From Plectrocnemia conspersa (lineage: Eukaryota > Arthropoda > Insecta > Trichoptera > Polycentropodidae): a DNA stretch of 64,000 nt. The translations under genes and the position numbers were made by a program. Location of the stretch: NCBI GenBank assembly GCA_009617715.1, contig VTFK01000155.1, positions 1,116,001 through 1,180,000 of the forward strand, given 5' to 3'. Shown one piece after another: positions 11,690 through 24,200 of this stretch (positions are counted from its first letter, which is position 1; each line of letters opens with the position of its first letter). The notes below the pieces were generated by a model. The model was not told the DNA's origin. It saw only the letters and a list, made by a program, of their open reading frames with translations, and ran no database searches.

Positions 11690-14600
11690 ATCGTGTTCTG
11701 ATAATCATAGTTCTTACGCAAAGGTGACATTGGACTGCAGTGACGGTGTTTGATGGACTCAATGTTATTGATCATAAACAGTATAAAATTAACATATTAT
11801 GTTATAGTGATATAATTATGTAAATTAATTGATATAAAAATTGTGCATAAGCGATTTTCGATGAATAGTGATAGACAAATGATCTATTATATTTAATTTG
11901 GCAAAAGATTAAGTGACAATATACGAAGAAAGTATGTAGTTAGTCGATGTGGTTACTTATTCTGGCATAAATAATGTGAATATTTTTGTGAAAATGTGTG
12001 GGAAATAAAATGGTGGAACTCGTTTCTCTTATATATCACTGTGAAATTTTAGTATGTGATGTAATATTATATACATAATTATATAATGTCTTATACATAT
12101 AAAAATATATACAAATGAATCTTCTATTTAAATGCGTCGACTACGATTAGTTTGGTGATAACAGTATCTTTAGCGGCTTAGATTTTTTATGTTGAAATTG
12201 TTATAAATTCATTTCAACTACGAAACTACCACCTACATAAGTTATAATAATATTTTTGGTTTAATATGCCAAAGTGGAATCTTTTGTTTCGAATAACTCT
12301 GTCACTACAGTTATAAGGTCATTCTTAAATTTATAATTAATTATTTAATCAGTGTGGGCAAATGTATTTTATAATAATCGTTTTAGCCCGACATGGAACT
12401 GACGTATTTAATTTTTTTAGCAAATTTTTAATCATAGTAACTATTAAAACATATTTTAATTAACTTAAATTACCAAGCACACTATTCAAAATTTTCTGAT
12501 TTATTTAACATTCAGTTTCAAAGGTGCTAATTTTTCCAATACTCATGTTCACGGTTATATAAATTAACCATATATTGATTTGAAAAGAAAAGCTATGTAT
12601 GTGATACATACTTTTATTAAATTAACTATGTTCGCTATATGCCATTATAATGAATCATTTATTTAACAACCTTTAACTGAATAATATGTATAATTAATAT
12701 TTTACTAGAAACGATTGTTTTCGCAATTTTCTTTTTAGTTATTGTATGGAAATTTCACTTCCGTTAAATACCAAAAACTAAACCTGCATTTGTGTATATA
12801 TACATACATATTTATTGTAAATATATAACATTTTTAGTTACAATAAACCTTTTTCTTTAATTCAATTAATGTCTTTTTGTTCATGCAAAATAACAATTGG
12901 ATTAACATGTAACTTTTCATTGTTTATTAACATGGCTGTCATGTAAATTCAAAATTTATGTTGTTTGCCATATATAAATTATTCCAATATGTTATTTTTA
13001 CATGAGTGGATTTAAAATGTTAGTGTGGGTGTTTAATTTTATAATTTATCTTTATTGATCTCTCGTTGATTATTATTTTGATATAAGTACTACTGTAATA
13101 ATGCAGTCATTGTGAATCTGTTCATTTTCGACAAAGTTAAATATTGGGAATACAACATCTATCCCAAAAACGTATGTAGCATTGCTCTAGTCTATTATAC
13201 ATTATTATTATTATTATTAATGTTTTTTTAAGTAAGTCTGTTTATTATTTTTTTAAATAATGTTTATCGTCTCAATAAAAGTTCATGGAAATGTCTTATA
13301 CATATTTTATATACATAATAATTTTTGTATTGCTGTGGTTCTTCTGATATTTAAAAAATATATTATAAATATAAAATCACTCTATGTACATATAAAATAT
13401 ATATATTGTGTAAAAATTATTATAGACACTTTATTTTTTCTTAGATCTTATGTAGCTTTGATCTATTTACTACAAACGGAAATATAATTTCTTTGACGTT
13501 GCAAAAATGTTTTATATTGATAGTCCAAGCGATCTTCAATCATACGAAAGAAGATTTCACTCGATGTCGTACAGTTAGAAATATGTTTTTTGTTTTTTTA
13601 CATACGAAAGTATGCGCTTACTACAAACAAGTATAAGATGTTTCTTGTTTTTTAGTTATTTTTTTTATTTTATAAATGTAACCATATTAAATCTTAACTA
13701 AAAAAGTAAAAGTAAATTAGACGATAATAAAATAAAACTTCAGAATGATGATTTATTTTAATACTACGTTTTAAATTATAATAATTCAACAAATAACTAT
13801 AATTTTTCGTACAAAATATACTATTCAACAATATCCTATTACAATTTATAAACAAGTTGCGATTGTCAATTTTTTTTATTGGATTCTTAGTTTCTATTAC
13901 AAACAATATTTTTATGTGAGAAATATCTACACTATAATTGTGCAGACTTTTTCTTAATTTCAATTTTTTGTCAACGTTTCAAATTTGTATTTTTTTTATT
14001 ATTATAATAAACATCTTATTCATATTGGTTTATTTTTATTTTATAATAACTACACTCGTTTTGATTGTCATTTCAAATCAACAAATATAAAGTTGATTAG
14101 ATATAAATAATGATCGAAAATGTATTTTGACAAAAAAGTGAATTGAATTTAAAAAGTAATTGGAATTATCAATCGAAATATACATATATTTGTTATAATA
14201 GAAGCACTGAGGATGTTTATAGGACTTTTATACCTACTAAAATAATTATTTCGTGGAAGAACATTTGGTAGTATTATTACAGAAAAATGAGAACGGTTGG
14301 TACTCAATTCATTTGAATAACTACAATCACACAACTAGCTTTTACAGATATGGTAGAATATTGTATTTGCTAAAAAATATCTTAGGGGTATACAATTATT
14401 ATAATGTAAGCTGAAAAAAAAAATTGGCTATGTTTATAAATTTAGAAATCAAACGATATTTGATATGACAACTCGAATTTGAAGTCTAATCAGAACATTA
14501 TTTATTTATGTTCGTCATGGTCAAAATTAATTTAATGCTTGCTTTTCAGTGTACTTTCAAAATGTAAAAAGATCTATTACCCATAAAATTTTTTTATGGA

Positions 14601-15002
14601 GATTTTAATATTTAAAATTGTGTTTATAGTATTACTATTTAAATGCACTATTTCTGCAGCACTTATCGTTCTTTAGCCATATATTGGAGGACATTAATAT
14701 TCGTAATTTTATTCACCTAAAAAAAAAGCATTTCAAGCAAATGTCTATAGATCCACATCTCAAAGGTATGTACTTTTTAGATTAATTTCTGATTTAAGGT
14801 TCAGGTCTCTACTCGGAATAGAAGAATGGCGAAAATATAACAACAAACTATGTGCGTTCTTAGCTGAAGACTTAAGCAAGATAATAGAGATCTTATTCTG
14901 AGATATCAGCATAATAGTCGGCGTTAGTCAAACCTTGTAAATATGGGACAATGGAAACCACAAAGAAAATATTGTTTAAGGATGTTCGTATATATTAATT
15001 AA
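11690..15002. other. TRIP12 3' UTR and AT-rich intergenic DNA
   Basis: This stretch holds no supportable coding region. It is very AT-rich with many short poly-A and poly-T runs. The first few hundred bases are probably the TRIP12 3' UTR. Open frames on either strand around 13.2-14.3 kb are low-complexity (Ile/Tyr/Asn/Phe-rich) and look like chance frames in AT-rich DNA. Confidence 0.6.
12004..12009 (+). terminator. Candidate polyadenylation signal for TRIP12
   Basis: A perfect AATAAA lies about 315 bases after the TRIP12 stop codon, a plausible 3' UTR length. Further AATAAA-like hexamers occur downstream, so other poly(A) sites are possible. Confidence 0.4.
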
Positions 15003-15206
15003 CCCTTCCGCCACGGCTGATATTTTTGCGCGCCATTTTAAAATTTGCTAATAAGTGGGAGAGTACATATTTATGCCATAAATTATTTAAATATTATTTC
15101 AATAAATTTAAGTGTTTTGCTAAAAGGTTTATCACATATTTACGTGCCCAATGCATACTGGCGATTTTCTTGATGACTTATATAGATGTCATCCGCGGTC
15201 AAAGGG
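15003..15206. mobile_element. piggyBac-like MITE with TTAA target duplications
   Basis: The element starts CCCTTCCGCCACGGCTGATA and ends with the near-inverse (GATGTCATCCGCGGTCAAAGGG). The ends match in roughly 16 of 21 positions when inverted. It is bounded on both sides by TTAA (14999-15002 and 15207-15210), the target-site duplication of the piggyBac superfamily. At about 204 bp it has no coding capacity, so it is a non-autonomous copy. The superfamily assignment rests on the CCCTT ends plus TTAA. Confidence 0.72.
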
Positions 15207-15611
15207 TTAATGATCTGGAACATTTTACGTTGTGTTGTGGATCGTTTTTTTATTCATTGCACTTCGTAACTTGTTCAAAAAGGTACAGAAATATTCACTA
15301 ATGTTTGTTTTTTCTCTTCGAGTTTATTTCAATACGATGATTTTACAAAGACACTTTTAACTATATTTTTGAAATCCCCTTATAGCAATAAATTGAAATG
15401 TAATAAAATCAAAAGTTAATATATAAACATTCAAGTTCTAGGTTATTTTGAGTAATACGGACGCGCTTAAAAAATATAATGTTTGGAGTACTTGTTTCAG
15501 TTCTATAGAAAAGAACAATATATTTTTCACAGTGGCAGCACCCGAGTGCATTTTTACTGTGGCAACTGTTCCGACGCCGGTGACAGCGGCTATCAGCCGC
15601 GAGGCTCCATC

Positions 15612-17907
15612 ATGTCGGACCAGTTGCTAGAGATGGAGGTGGAGAGCGCCCTGGAGATTTCGGCCCCCGTTCCGGCCAGCAGCTCCTCGGTCGTGGTGAC
15701 CGCCTCGTCTGGCTCCGTCGCCGTCTCGCTGCATCCGCTCGTCATCATGAATATTTCCGAGCATTGGACTCGCGTCAGGGCTCAGGAGGGGAGATCGCAG
15801 ACCGGCGAGTAACTCTTAAATCATCCTTATCCCAAATCTGTAATCTTAACTGCCGTCATTTTTTACCATTGTGCATACAGTATTGAGCTCAGATACAGAA
15901 ATTTAAAGTCCCCTGCCAATCTTTTTCACCACTATATCTCAAATGCGTCGATTTTCTTTCGCACCCGAACGTCTACTATTTATAGTCTTGAGTAGTCCAA
16001 ATTCTGGTCAAAAGTACCGAACAGAGTGATGATATTGAAAGTTATGCATTTTTATTTTATTGAGGTTCGACAGTTTTGACAAATCCTTTGCAGGATTATT
16101 TTGACCAATTAGAACAAATGAGAGATTCACTCTTTGGTTTGCTCCTGTTATATTATTTCACCTTTTTCCAGAGGGGGGCAACAGTTGGCCAGTCGGTGAT
16201 CGTTTTTAATATTTAAATTTCATTAAATGGCCGTCCCTGTTTAGAATGCACTTCAAAAGCAATAAAATCACCAGTAAACACACTGTAATCTTTCGTTTAT
16301 ATTAACACTTTGCTTAATTTTTAGTCCTATATTATTCTCCAAGGTCTCGAATACAAATGACCAAACGTGAATGTGCTGATCTTCCGGTGTGATCTTTTAA
16401 AACTTCTGAACCTCAGTCAGTAACGATGGAATCATTGGCTTATTTTGATACAAGGGATTCGATAGACAATTTTGATATTGAATTTAGTATATCTCAAGAA
16501 AAGGCTGTTTCAAATAGTTCTTTTTATGTTTCACTCGCCATTTTATGCCATACTTTGTTACTAACAATCAGGTTTTTTGACATTCAATTGGATCAATAAT
16601 GTTTTATTTATTTTGTTTACAGTTATTGGCGCTATCATTGGCAAACAAAAGGGTAGAAATATCGAAGTTATGAATTCGTTCGAATTGGTTTTTAGCGAAA
16701 TAGCCGAAGACATTATCATCGATAAAGAATATTATTGCACAAAAGAAGAACAATGTAAGTGTCTCGAATGGATATGATCCATAAAAACGGAATATTTCAC
16801 TTTGTGTATTTTTAAAGTTAGGCAGGTGTTTTCCGACATGGACTTTTTGGGGTGGTATACAACGGGCGACGCGCCGACTCTCAGGGACATAGCTGTTCAT
16901 AAACAAATATGCGAAATAAACGAATCTCCCATTCTTCTACAACTGAATCCAAATGGAAAGAGTGGCGATGTAAGTTTTAACTATTCATGTTGATTAAACG
17001 AGTCGTTGAGCTTCAAAGATTAAAATGAATACGATTGTTTTTTCTTTATCATTATAGTAAATACATAATCATGATTTTAAACAAATTTTAAACTCAACAA
17101 CTCATATATTTAATATATGGTATACTATAATAATTCTTATACATTTTTTAGCAATTACCCGTGTGCCTGTACGAATCTGTAGTTGAAATAGTGAGCGGCG
17201 GAAATGCTGCTTTATTACTAGCACCTTTAAAATACACCTTAGCTGCCGAGGAAGCTGAACGCGTCGGGGTAGACCACGTAGCTAGAGTTTCCGCTAGCGA
17301 AGCTGGCGAAAGTAGCTTAGGTATGTTGTTTTTAACTAGCACACAAAACATCTTAATAGATTTTCAAGAGAAACATTTAAAAATTGCATTATAAGACAGA
17401 ACAAACAACTCTATTTACTGATTTACATATGAGTTTAAATAAAATTTAAGTGACAGACTTCTTTCTTACTGACCATATGGTTATACTAACAGTCGATTTC
17501 GATTTTAGTTGCGGAGCATTTAACTGCTCAACGATCTGCTATAAGAATGGTCGCTATGCGAGTGAGACTCGTAGCGCGTGCTATAGCAGCGCTTCGTAGC
17601 GGAGAACTGCCGCCTAACGCAGCTTTACTGCGAGAAGCCAGAGCTCTCGCACATCGTCTACCTCTTGTGGATAATCCGAGCTTTACGCATCATTTTTATA
17701 ATGTAAGTCTTATTTATTTTATGTCAGGAGTTTACTGTTTTTAATTTAACAATTGTCACATTTCAGCAATGCAACGATGTGGGTCTAATGACTTATTTGG
17801 GAAGCATAACGAAAGGCTGCAACGATATTAATCAGTTTGTTAATAAGTTTAACATTTTATACGATAGACAAGCAATGGGTAGAAGAATGAGAGGATTATT
17901 TTTTTAA
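15612..17907 (+). CDS. CSN6: COP9 signalosome complex subunit 6
   Basis: MPN-domain subunit without a catalytic metal site of the COP9 signalosome, which removes NEDD8 from cullin-RING ubiquitin ligases; in other animals it pairs with CSN5. Exons 15612-15804, 16623-16754, 16818-16969, 17152-17320, 17509-17702, 17767-17907; the sum is 981 nt, giving 326 residues, close to the ~327 of human CSN6. A short Ser/Val-rich leader is followed by the MPN domain: [45 protein letters not shown] (about residues 35-130). Then come [15 protein letters not shown] and a helical C-terminal half ending [19 protein letters not shown] and [10 protein letters not shown]. Intron 1 closes in frame only with a GC donor at 15805. 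The ATG at 15612 is the one directly before the conserved region. It is convergent with the PARG-like gene, with stop codons 296 bases apart. Confidence 0.95.
15805..16622 (+). other. CSN6 intron 1, apparent GC-AG intron
   Basis: The 818-base intron starts GCGAGT after ACCG and ends TTTACAG. With this donor the join reads [14 protein letters not shown], matching the family. The nearest GT (15809) would put exon 2 out of frame. No other GT in phase 1 is visible near the exon end. The intron also carries a copy of a dispersed repeat (about 16156-16290). A 58-codon open frame at 16425-16601 shows no recognisable similarity. Confidence 0.65.
16156..16290 (+). repeat. Dispersed repeat family A, copy 1
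   Basis: This contains TTTTTCCAG, then GGGGGCAACAGTTGGCCAGT and GGTGATCGTTTTTAATATTT, then the block CCCTGTTTAGAAT and AAAAGCAATAAAATCA. The same blocks in the same order recur at 46023-46600 and 57972-58500, and partly inverted at 26484-26528. This is a truncated copy lying in CSN6 intron 1. No coding capacity is evident, so the superfamily is unknown. Confidence 0.7.
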
Positions 17908-17916
17908 TTTTGCGTA

Positions 17917-17922
17917 AATAAA
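17917..17922 (+). terminator. Candidate polyadenylation signal of CSN6
   Basis: AATAAA lies 10 bases after the CSN6 stop codon. The distance is short, but the convergent neighbour ends only 296 bases away, so a compact 3' UTR is reasonable. Confidence 0.4.
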
Positions 17923-18125
17923 TGAAACAGCATTTGTAACATACGATATAAATAACAATATTGGTTCTTTTATATTTGTAATAATAATACGTTTAATAGC
18001 AACAAAAAATTCAAAATAACAATTTGAGTTGTACATTTCGCAATTAGTATTTAAGAAACCCGAGACTGTTCATCTTATACTAACAATATATTATAAATGA
18101 AATGTTTGATTTTTTTTTGTAATAA

Positions 18126-18131
18126 TTTATT
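18126..18131 (-). terminator. Candidate polyadenylation signal of the PARG-like gene
   Basis: TTTATT on the + strand reads AATAAA on the - strand. It lies about 75 bases after the PARG-like stop codon at 18204-18206. Confidence 0.4.
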
Positions 18132-18203
18132 ATTGCTTATGTGTATTCAAAATACAAAATTATATAAGGAATGAAACCAATTATTGCTTTTTGGTATGTC
18201 GTA

Positions 18204-21200
18204 TCAGTCGTCATCAAATTTTTCAATTCCTATAAGCTCATCAAACAACATGTTGCTTTCGTGTATGGCTTGAGGTTCATAAAGCATCTGTTGAGTGTAT
18301 CTCAGCGTAGCCGATATCAAATGGCCGACTGTCCATTTGCGATCTATTAAAATCCTAAACAATGTATCCAACTGAAAAATAAATAAATCGATAATATTAC
18401 ATGAAATTGCTTTCATTTTTAACGTTAATAGTTACCTTAAATAATTGCGGGTTCTTATGAGTGTAATAAATTAACGACGGGGTGCCGGCTACGCTCGAAG
18501 CCAACCATTGTATGATAAATTTCATCTGAGGATTGCCACGCTTGCTTGCGCCGCACCCCCAGTTTCCGGTTATGATCGATTTGATGCAGCTTCCTTTCAG
18601 TGACTTATTGGCTAGCTGTGATAACTGAAATTTATAATATTTTTTACGTGATTTGTTATAAAAGTATATATTGAATTAAATACGACTATTTAATAAATAT
18701 GCATACATAACATGATGTCAAACATTGAAATAATTATTTTTTGGTTAAAGAAGATTTTTGAAGAAATAAATACAATCAATATATTAGTTAATGATACCTA
18801 AGCATTATCTTATTCAGATCTAATTAGTAAAGAAAAATAAAGCATATAATATTATTCTACACTCCTGTATCATCATTTATTTTGTGGAAATATATCTGCT
18901 TATGTTAACCTTTTGGATGCAGCAGAATGATATATCAATCCAACACTTTATGCTTCTTGAGGCGACTATATGTATAGTTAGTGCCATAAAAAACGTCTTG
19001 TGTTACCAATATGTACGAAACTTGGTCACCACATTGGAAACACAAGTCTCAAATTTTTAAACTATTTTGTATGATTTTTAAAATGTTAAATTCAAAATTT
19101 TTGCATTATTTTTCTGAGGTAGCTACGCTTTTAAAACAAAAACAAAATACATTTTTCTAAAGAAATGCAATGTTTTATACATTATTTTACAAAAGAGCAG
19201 TTCAATTTTTCTCAACAAGGAGTATGGCAATAAATCAATCAATTAGATTTTACACCCGGAGCAATAGTAATAATTAAAAAATAATACTGTTTTCCTCTCC
19301 CCCCCCCCACCCAAAGATATGAGTTTTTTTACACAAAGATACAAGTAAGTTTGAAGATTACTTTGATGACCAAGAAGATGAAGATCATGAAAATTCCATA
19401 TAAAAATGCTAAAAAATTTGCTTTTAAATCCATTATGCAATTTTTACAGATGTGTTGAAGTTATGTAATGAACTTTATTATCTTATTTTCTCTCTTGTTC
19501 AATTACTTGTGAAATTAGTTATTCAGATTTGTCAGCACAAGGATTAAAAGTACGAAAGTCACACCAATTTAACTATTCAAAGTATACACATGAACTTCCA
19601 CCATAATCTTTATTTACTAATTATTATCCCCCACAATTTTTATTAACAAATTATATATGTAGATATGTAGGAGTGGCGTCCAATTCATGCCAATTCTCTT
19701 CCTACTTTCTTTTACTTCTGATGGCGATTGCAAAAATTTTGTAACATTCATCATTATAGCCAAAATGTAATCTTCGAGTAATAAACAAGCCATTCGATCA
19801 TAAGCTGTGTTTTCATAGTTGCTAAAGTGCTGACAGAAATCAGCTACACTTTATTGATAATGTCCTGACGAAGCAGGTTTCAAAATATCGTCAGACAGTG
19901 TATTTAACACGCCTGATATAGAGGTAATCTTATTTGTAAGTGAACACAATAATAAACTCATCATCTTGATATTCTTAAAAAAGTACTAAAAACACAAAAT
20001 TCAATTTGTACACTCTAAATTTATAGGCCAACGTAAGCTATTTTGCAAGAATACGGTAACAAACCTTCCAAACACACAATTTTTATTCTTTTACCTTCCA
20101 TACATTTTTTGTAACCTAATATTAATAATTCTAAATACTACGTATCTAGTCTCAAGAGAGTGTCAGTTGCAGCACATTTATTTTACAATGGTTTTTGTGG
20201 CATAGTGGCAATACTGTGGTTGCGTCCACTGCCCCCGCGACCGCGACCGCAGTATTGCCACTATGCCACAGTTTTCTTATTATCTAGTTCTTGGATTCTT
20301 TGAATCTAAGTGGATTGCCTTAGCATAAACTATTATGCTGCTGATGAATTGTATGCAATAGAGCAGATTGAGACAACAGTCCTGAATGGCACTTTGAAAA
20401 GCGAAAATGTGTTTGTTCTCTGAATCCCATTGATTCTCTGGAATTTTCCTTGCATTGTAATAACTATAAATAAGTCACAAGAACAGTTGCTCAATGTGAT
20501 AGAAATTTATTTGAGGCAAGAATGACTCTTATTGTAAATTGTATGATACAATTTTACAAGCGGAGTATAAAAAACATCTATTTGTGTTGACAGAAGAAAA
20601 TAATTAATATGCCAGTTGCAGCATATTCATTTTACTCAATGGATGAAGAAGTTATATAATCAGTTAAAATCTAAGATTCTACGAATCCAAATCAATTGTT
20701 ATAACATAAGTTGACCAAATGATGCTGGTAATGAATTTAAAGCAACTAAGGCATTGATTGAGGTACAGTTTCTGAACGGCACATTAAAAGTGAGAATGTG
20801 TTTATTCTCTGAATCCTATTGTTACTTACAATTTGCCTTGCCTTCATAATGACTATAAATAAATGCCAAGAACAGACGCTCAATTTAGAAATTTATTTGA
20901 GAGAAGAATACCGCTCTCATTGTAAATTTTATGATGCAATGTCACAAGCGGAACATAAAAGATAAAAATAAGTAAACGAAAAATACGCTTTTTAAACGCT
21001 GTAACTTGCCATTGAGACAATGTATAAAATTACTTTTCCATATATATTATAATAATATAACTTATAAAGATACTATAATATTACATGCTAACATAATTTA
21101 TGTTAATTATGAATCATCGAGTACAACAGCTATCATGCACATTTATCGTCCTTTTATATATATGGTATGTACACATATATATATTTGTATTATTATTATT

Positions 21201-24200
21201 ATAAACGTCTTAGCAACAGTGTTACTTGTTAGTACATTTTCAAGAACATTTTTTGTCTATGTTCATATAATTTTACCTGTGACTTTTGTATCTTCATAGT
21301 GTAATTCTCACACTCGACCGTCTGTTCAATAGCTTCAGTTATACAACCAATAACCAACTTCAACTTGTTGGTCTTTCTCGATCGCCTTTTATGACGAGGA
21401 GATATATCGCTATTATTTGTGATATCGACACTTTTAGCCTTCACCAATTTGCGTACTTTCACTACATCATCGTGTCCGTTCAGAGGTTTGTCTATGTTGT
21501 TTTCGCTTATGTCACCTAATCGGTCGATTTCTTGTATTTTTGATTTCTTATTTCAACAATACACAAGTTTTATTAAATATATTTAATATCGCCATCATTC
21601 ATCATTAGTTACTGATTTAATCACACAACAATCAGTAATGTATGATGATTTTTGTTATTAAATGCTTGCATCATTGTATGTAATGCTTTTTTTACAAACG
21701 ATAAAATAAACTTACCAATTGAGCAGCAAGCTTGTGCTTATGTCTCGCCAGTTCTAAGCTCAACGATCTGACGCTGGACATAAGCTTGTGTTTGCTGACC
21801 GCTTTTCGATCAGCAGGCATACTTCCGTCGGTCAAAGAAACGCCGGCGAAAGATTCGCTCAATGTTCTTTTCAACAGAGAGCTAGCAAACTGAACCACAG
21901 CCAAATCTCTCGAGTCTAATTCACGATCTTTCTTCTTTATAGAATCGTTTTGAAAGATAGGATCGTCTAACCAGTTGCTAAACTGCTCGTATACTTCTTC
22001 GAGTTCTGAGCTGAATAAAACACGAATATGACAACACTTATTTTAACGACTTACTTCTAACTCTAAAATCAATATCAGACATATTCTCTTTGTAGAAAAA
22101 ATAATGATGTACAATGACTTATGATATTTATATTTTTCATATGTATTAAATTGAATGAATAAAAAATATTAATTTTTAATTTTGGGCATATCTTTAATTG
22201 ATGTTAATTATTGAATGAAACTAACTTTAGTCAGTATGCCTTGTTTTGGTAAAACCAAATAGAAAACAATCCAGATTACAGGTGATGTAATATAGTAAAG
22301 ATACACTACAAAAAAGCTCATGTCTTCTATTGATTCTAGATATTACAATTAAATTTTACCTATACTCTGTGCTAAAGCTATACTTTGAACTATCGTTCGT
22401 ATCTCTTCGTACAAGACCAGGACTTCGCCTACTTCTAAACTTTGATATCCATTCTTGTTCTCGCTTTAAAGAATTGTTTAAGAGATCTTCATCGAGTGAG
22501 TCTTCTGTGAGGACAAAACCATGAGAACCGCCTCGGTTGAGTCTAAAAGAAACATTAAATCACACAAACATCTTCCGTGAAATATTTATCCCGCAACACA
22601 ACAATTGTACTTTATATCTTTATCGTGAACACCTGATCCTGATATGCTTATTCCAACTGCATAACTCGAATCTGTCGAAAACGAATCTGTTAAAGAATCT
22701 TCCATTTCTCTTCGTAACGCATCTTTTAACCTTCTTGCAAAACTTTCTCGTCTTTCTAAAGTATTCAGTTCTAAACTGTACTCTCTTGTTTGATGAAATT
22801 CGTCTCCACTACCTTTAAAATTCATTAAAAGTGAATTAGCATCAATTAAATTATTACTTGTGTTATTTTATTACCTTCATCAAAACTTGTATTGGCACTA
22901 TGAAATTCATCAAAACTTGAGTTGCAACTCGAATATAAACTATCGCATGACTCTTTCACTGTTCTTTTAACTGGCAAACATTCACCTGAGGATCCCAAAA
23001 CTATGAAACGACCTCTTCTATTGTTGAGCGTGTTCATTTCAGGTGTCAAATGACATTTTTTCCTCGTTATATTCACAACTGACGAAAGAAAACCAATAAT
23101 TCATATACATATTTCTGTAAATAATTATATTTGTGTAAAAATCTCATACTTGGATCATTAAGATTTATTGTAGCAGCGCAATAGGCATCTGGAGATGGCG
23201 ATCTGCTAATAGAACTATTCACTGTACTAGCCGATGTTTGTTTAATGATAACAGTTGCTTCAACTTCTGGTGGTGTATGGCTGAATGACTCTCCTGTTTA
23301 AATAATTTACATTAAACATGTTCTCAAAACAATATTTATAATTTAATAATCACCGATTGGAGAAAGTCGTTTATCTGGATTTCGCAGATGTATTGCTTCA
23401 GGTGGCTTTAAAGGCTTTTGTTGAAAAGCTAACAAACATTTGTTCAATTCTCTTAAAACATTATCTTCTTCATATTGATTTGTTGGTAATATTGCATAGC
23501 TCTCAGGATCTAAGCAACATACTGAAATCTACAATCGAATAAATATTTTTTAATAAACTCGACATGTAAAATATTATATCTACAAACGTTAGTATTCATA
23601 CAGAGAGCAACAGAGGAACCAGATTATTTTAAAAATAAATAATAATGAAACTTACAATGTAGACGAATTTATCTGTAAATTGTAATACATTACATGGAAT
23701 GATATCTTAACCAAAATTGAAAATGCAACACAGCTAAAAGTTATTTTATGAATGGTTCCATTACTTTAATTAGAAAATTACATTTAACACCAATAATGCA
23801 ATTCCATAAAATAGCGGAATTAACAGCAACAACAATCAAAGCTATTTTAACTTTTAAAATACTATTTGAAATCTTTTTATGCTTTACATCAATGCCATAA
23901 AATATGTTTTAGTCTCCTTTGACCATCAATTTATGGTTAAAATAGATTCATTCACAAATATAATTCGAACAAGTTTTAAGAATTAATAAGTTAAAACTCC
24001 ACAGCACTGCAACCTCTTGCCTAGCAGAACAGCAAAGACTCTTTTTTGCGTCTTTACACATTGAACATCTTCAAACAGTCTTCTTTAGAAAGTTTAAGTA
24101 TACCTCAATGATGAACTACATCAAAATGTAGTAACAGAAACACTGTTCGCTCAGTGTCGCGCGTATCAAACATTTAAATGAACAACAACCGTCTCAAAAA

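Larger units (their letters stand above)
18625..21276 (-). other. Large PARG-like intron 13 with repeats
   Basis: This 2.65-kb intron separates the insertion-coding exons from the exon carrying TGNWGCGA. It is AT-rich, with a pyrimidine/C run near 19300-19314 and a diverged duplication at 20155-20965. Open frames inside (for example 19243-19440 and 21006-21299) are low-complexity and unsupported. Confidence 0.6.

Noticed and set aside
16425..16601. 58-codon ATG frame in CSN6 intron 1 ([20 protein letters not shown]...)
   Set aside because: Slightly protein-like at its start, but the second half is hydrophobic chance sequence and there is no recognisable family. It lies within an intron beside a repeat.
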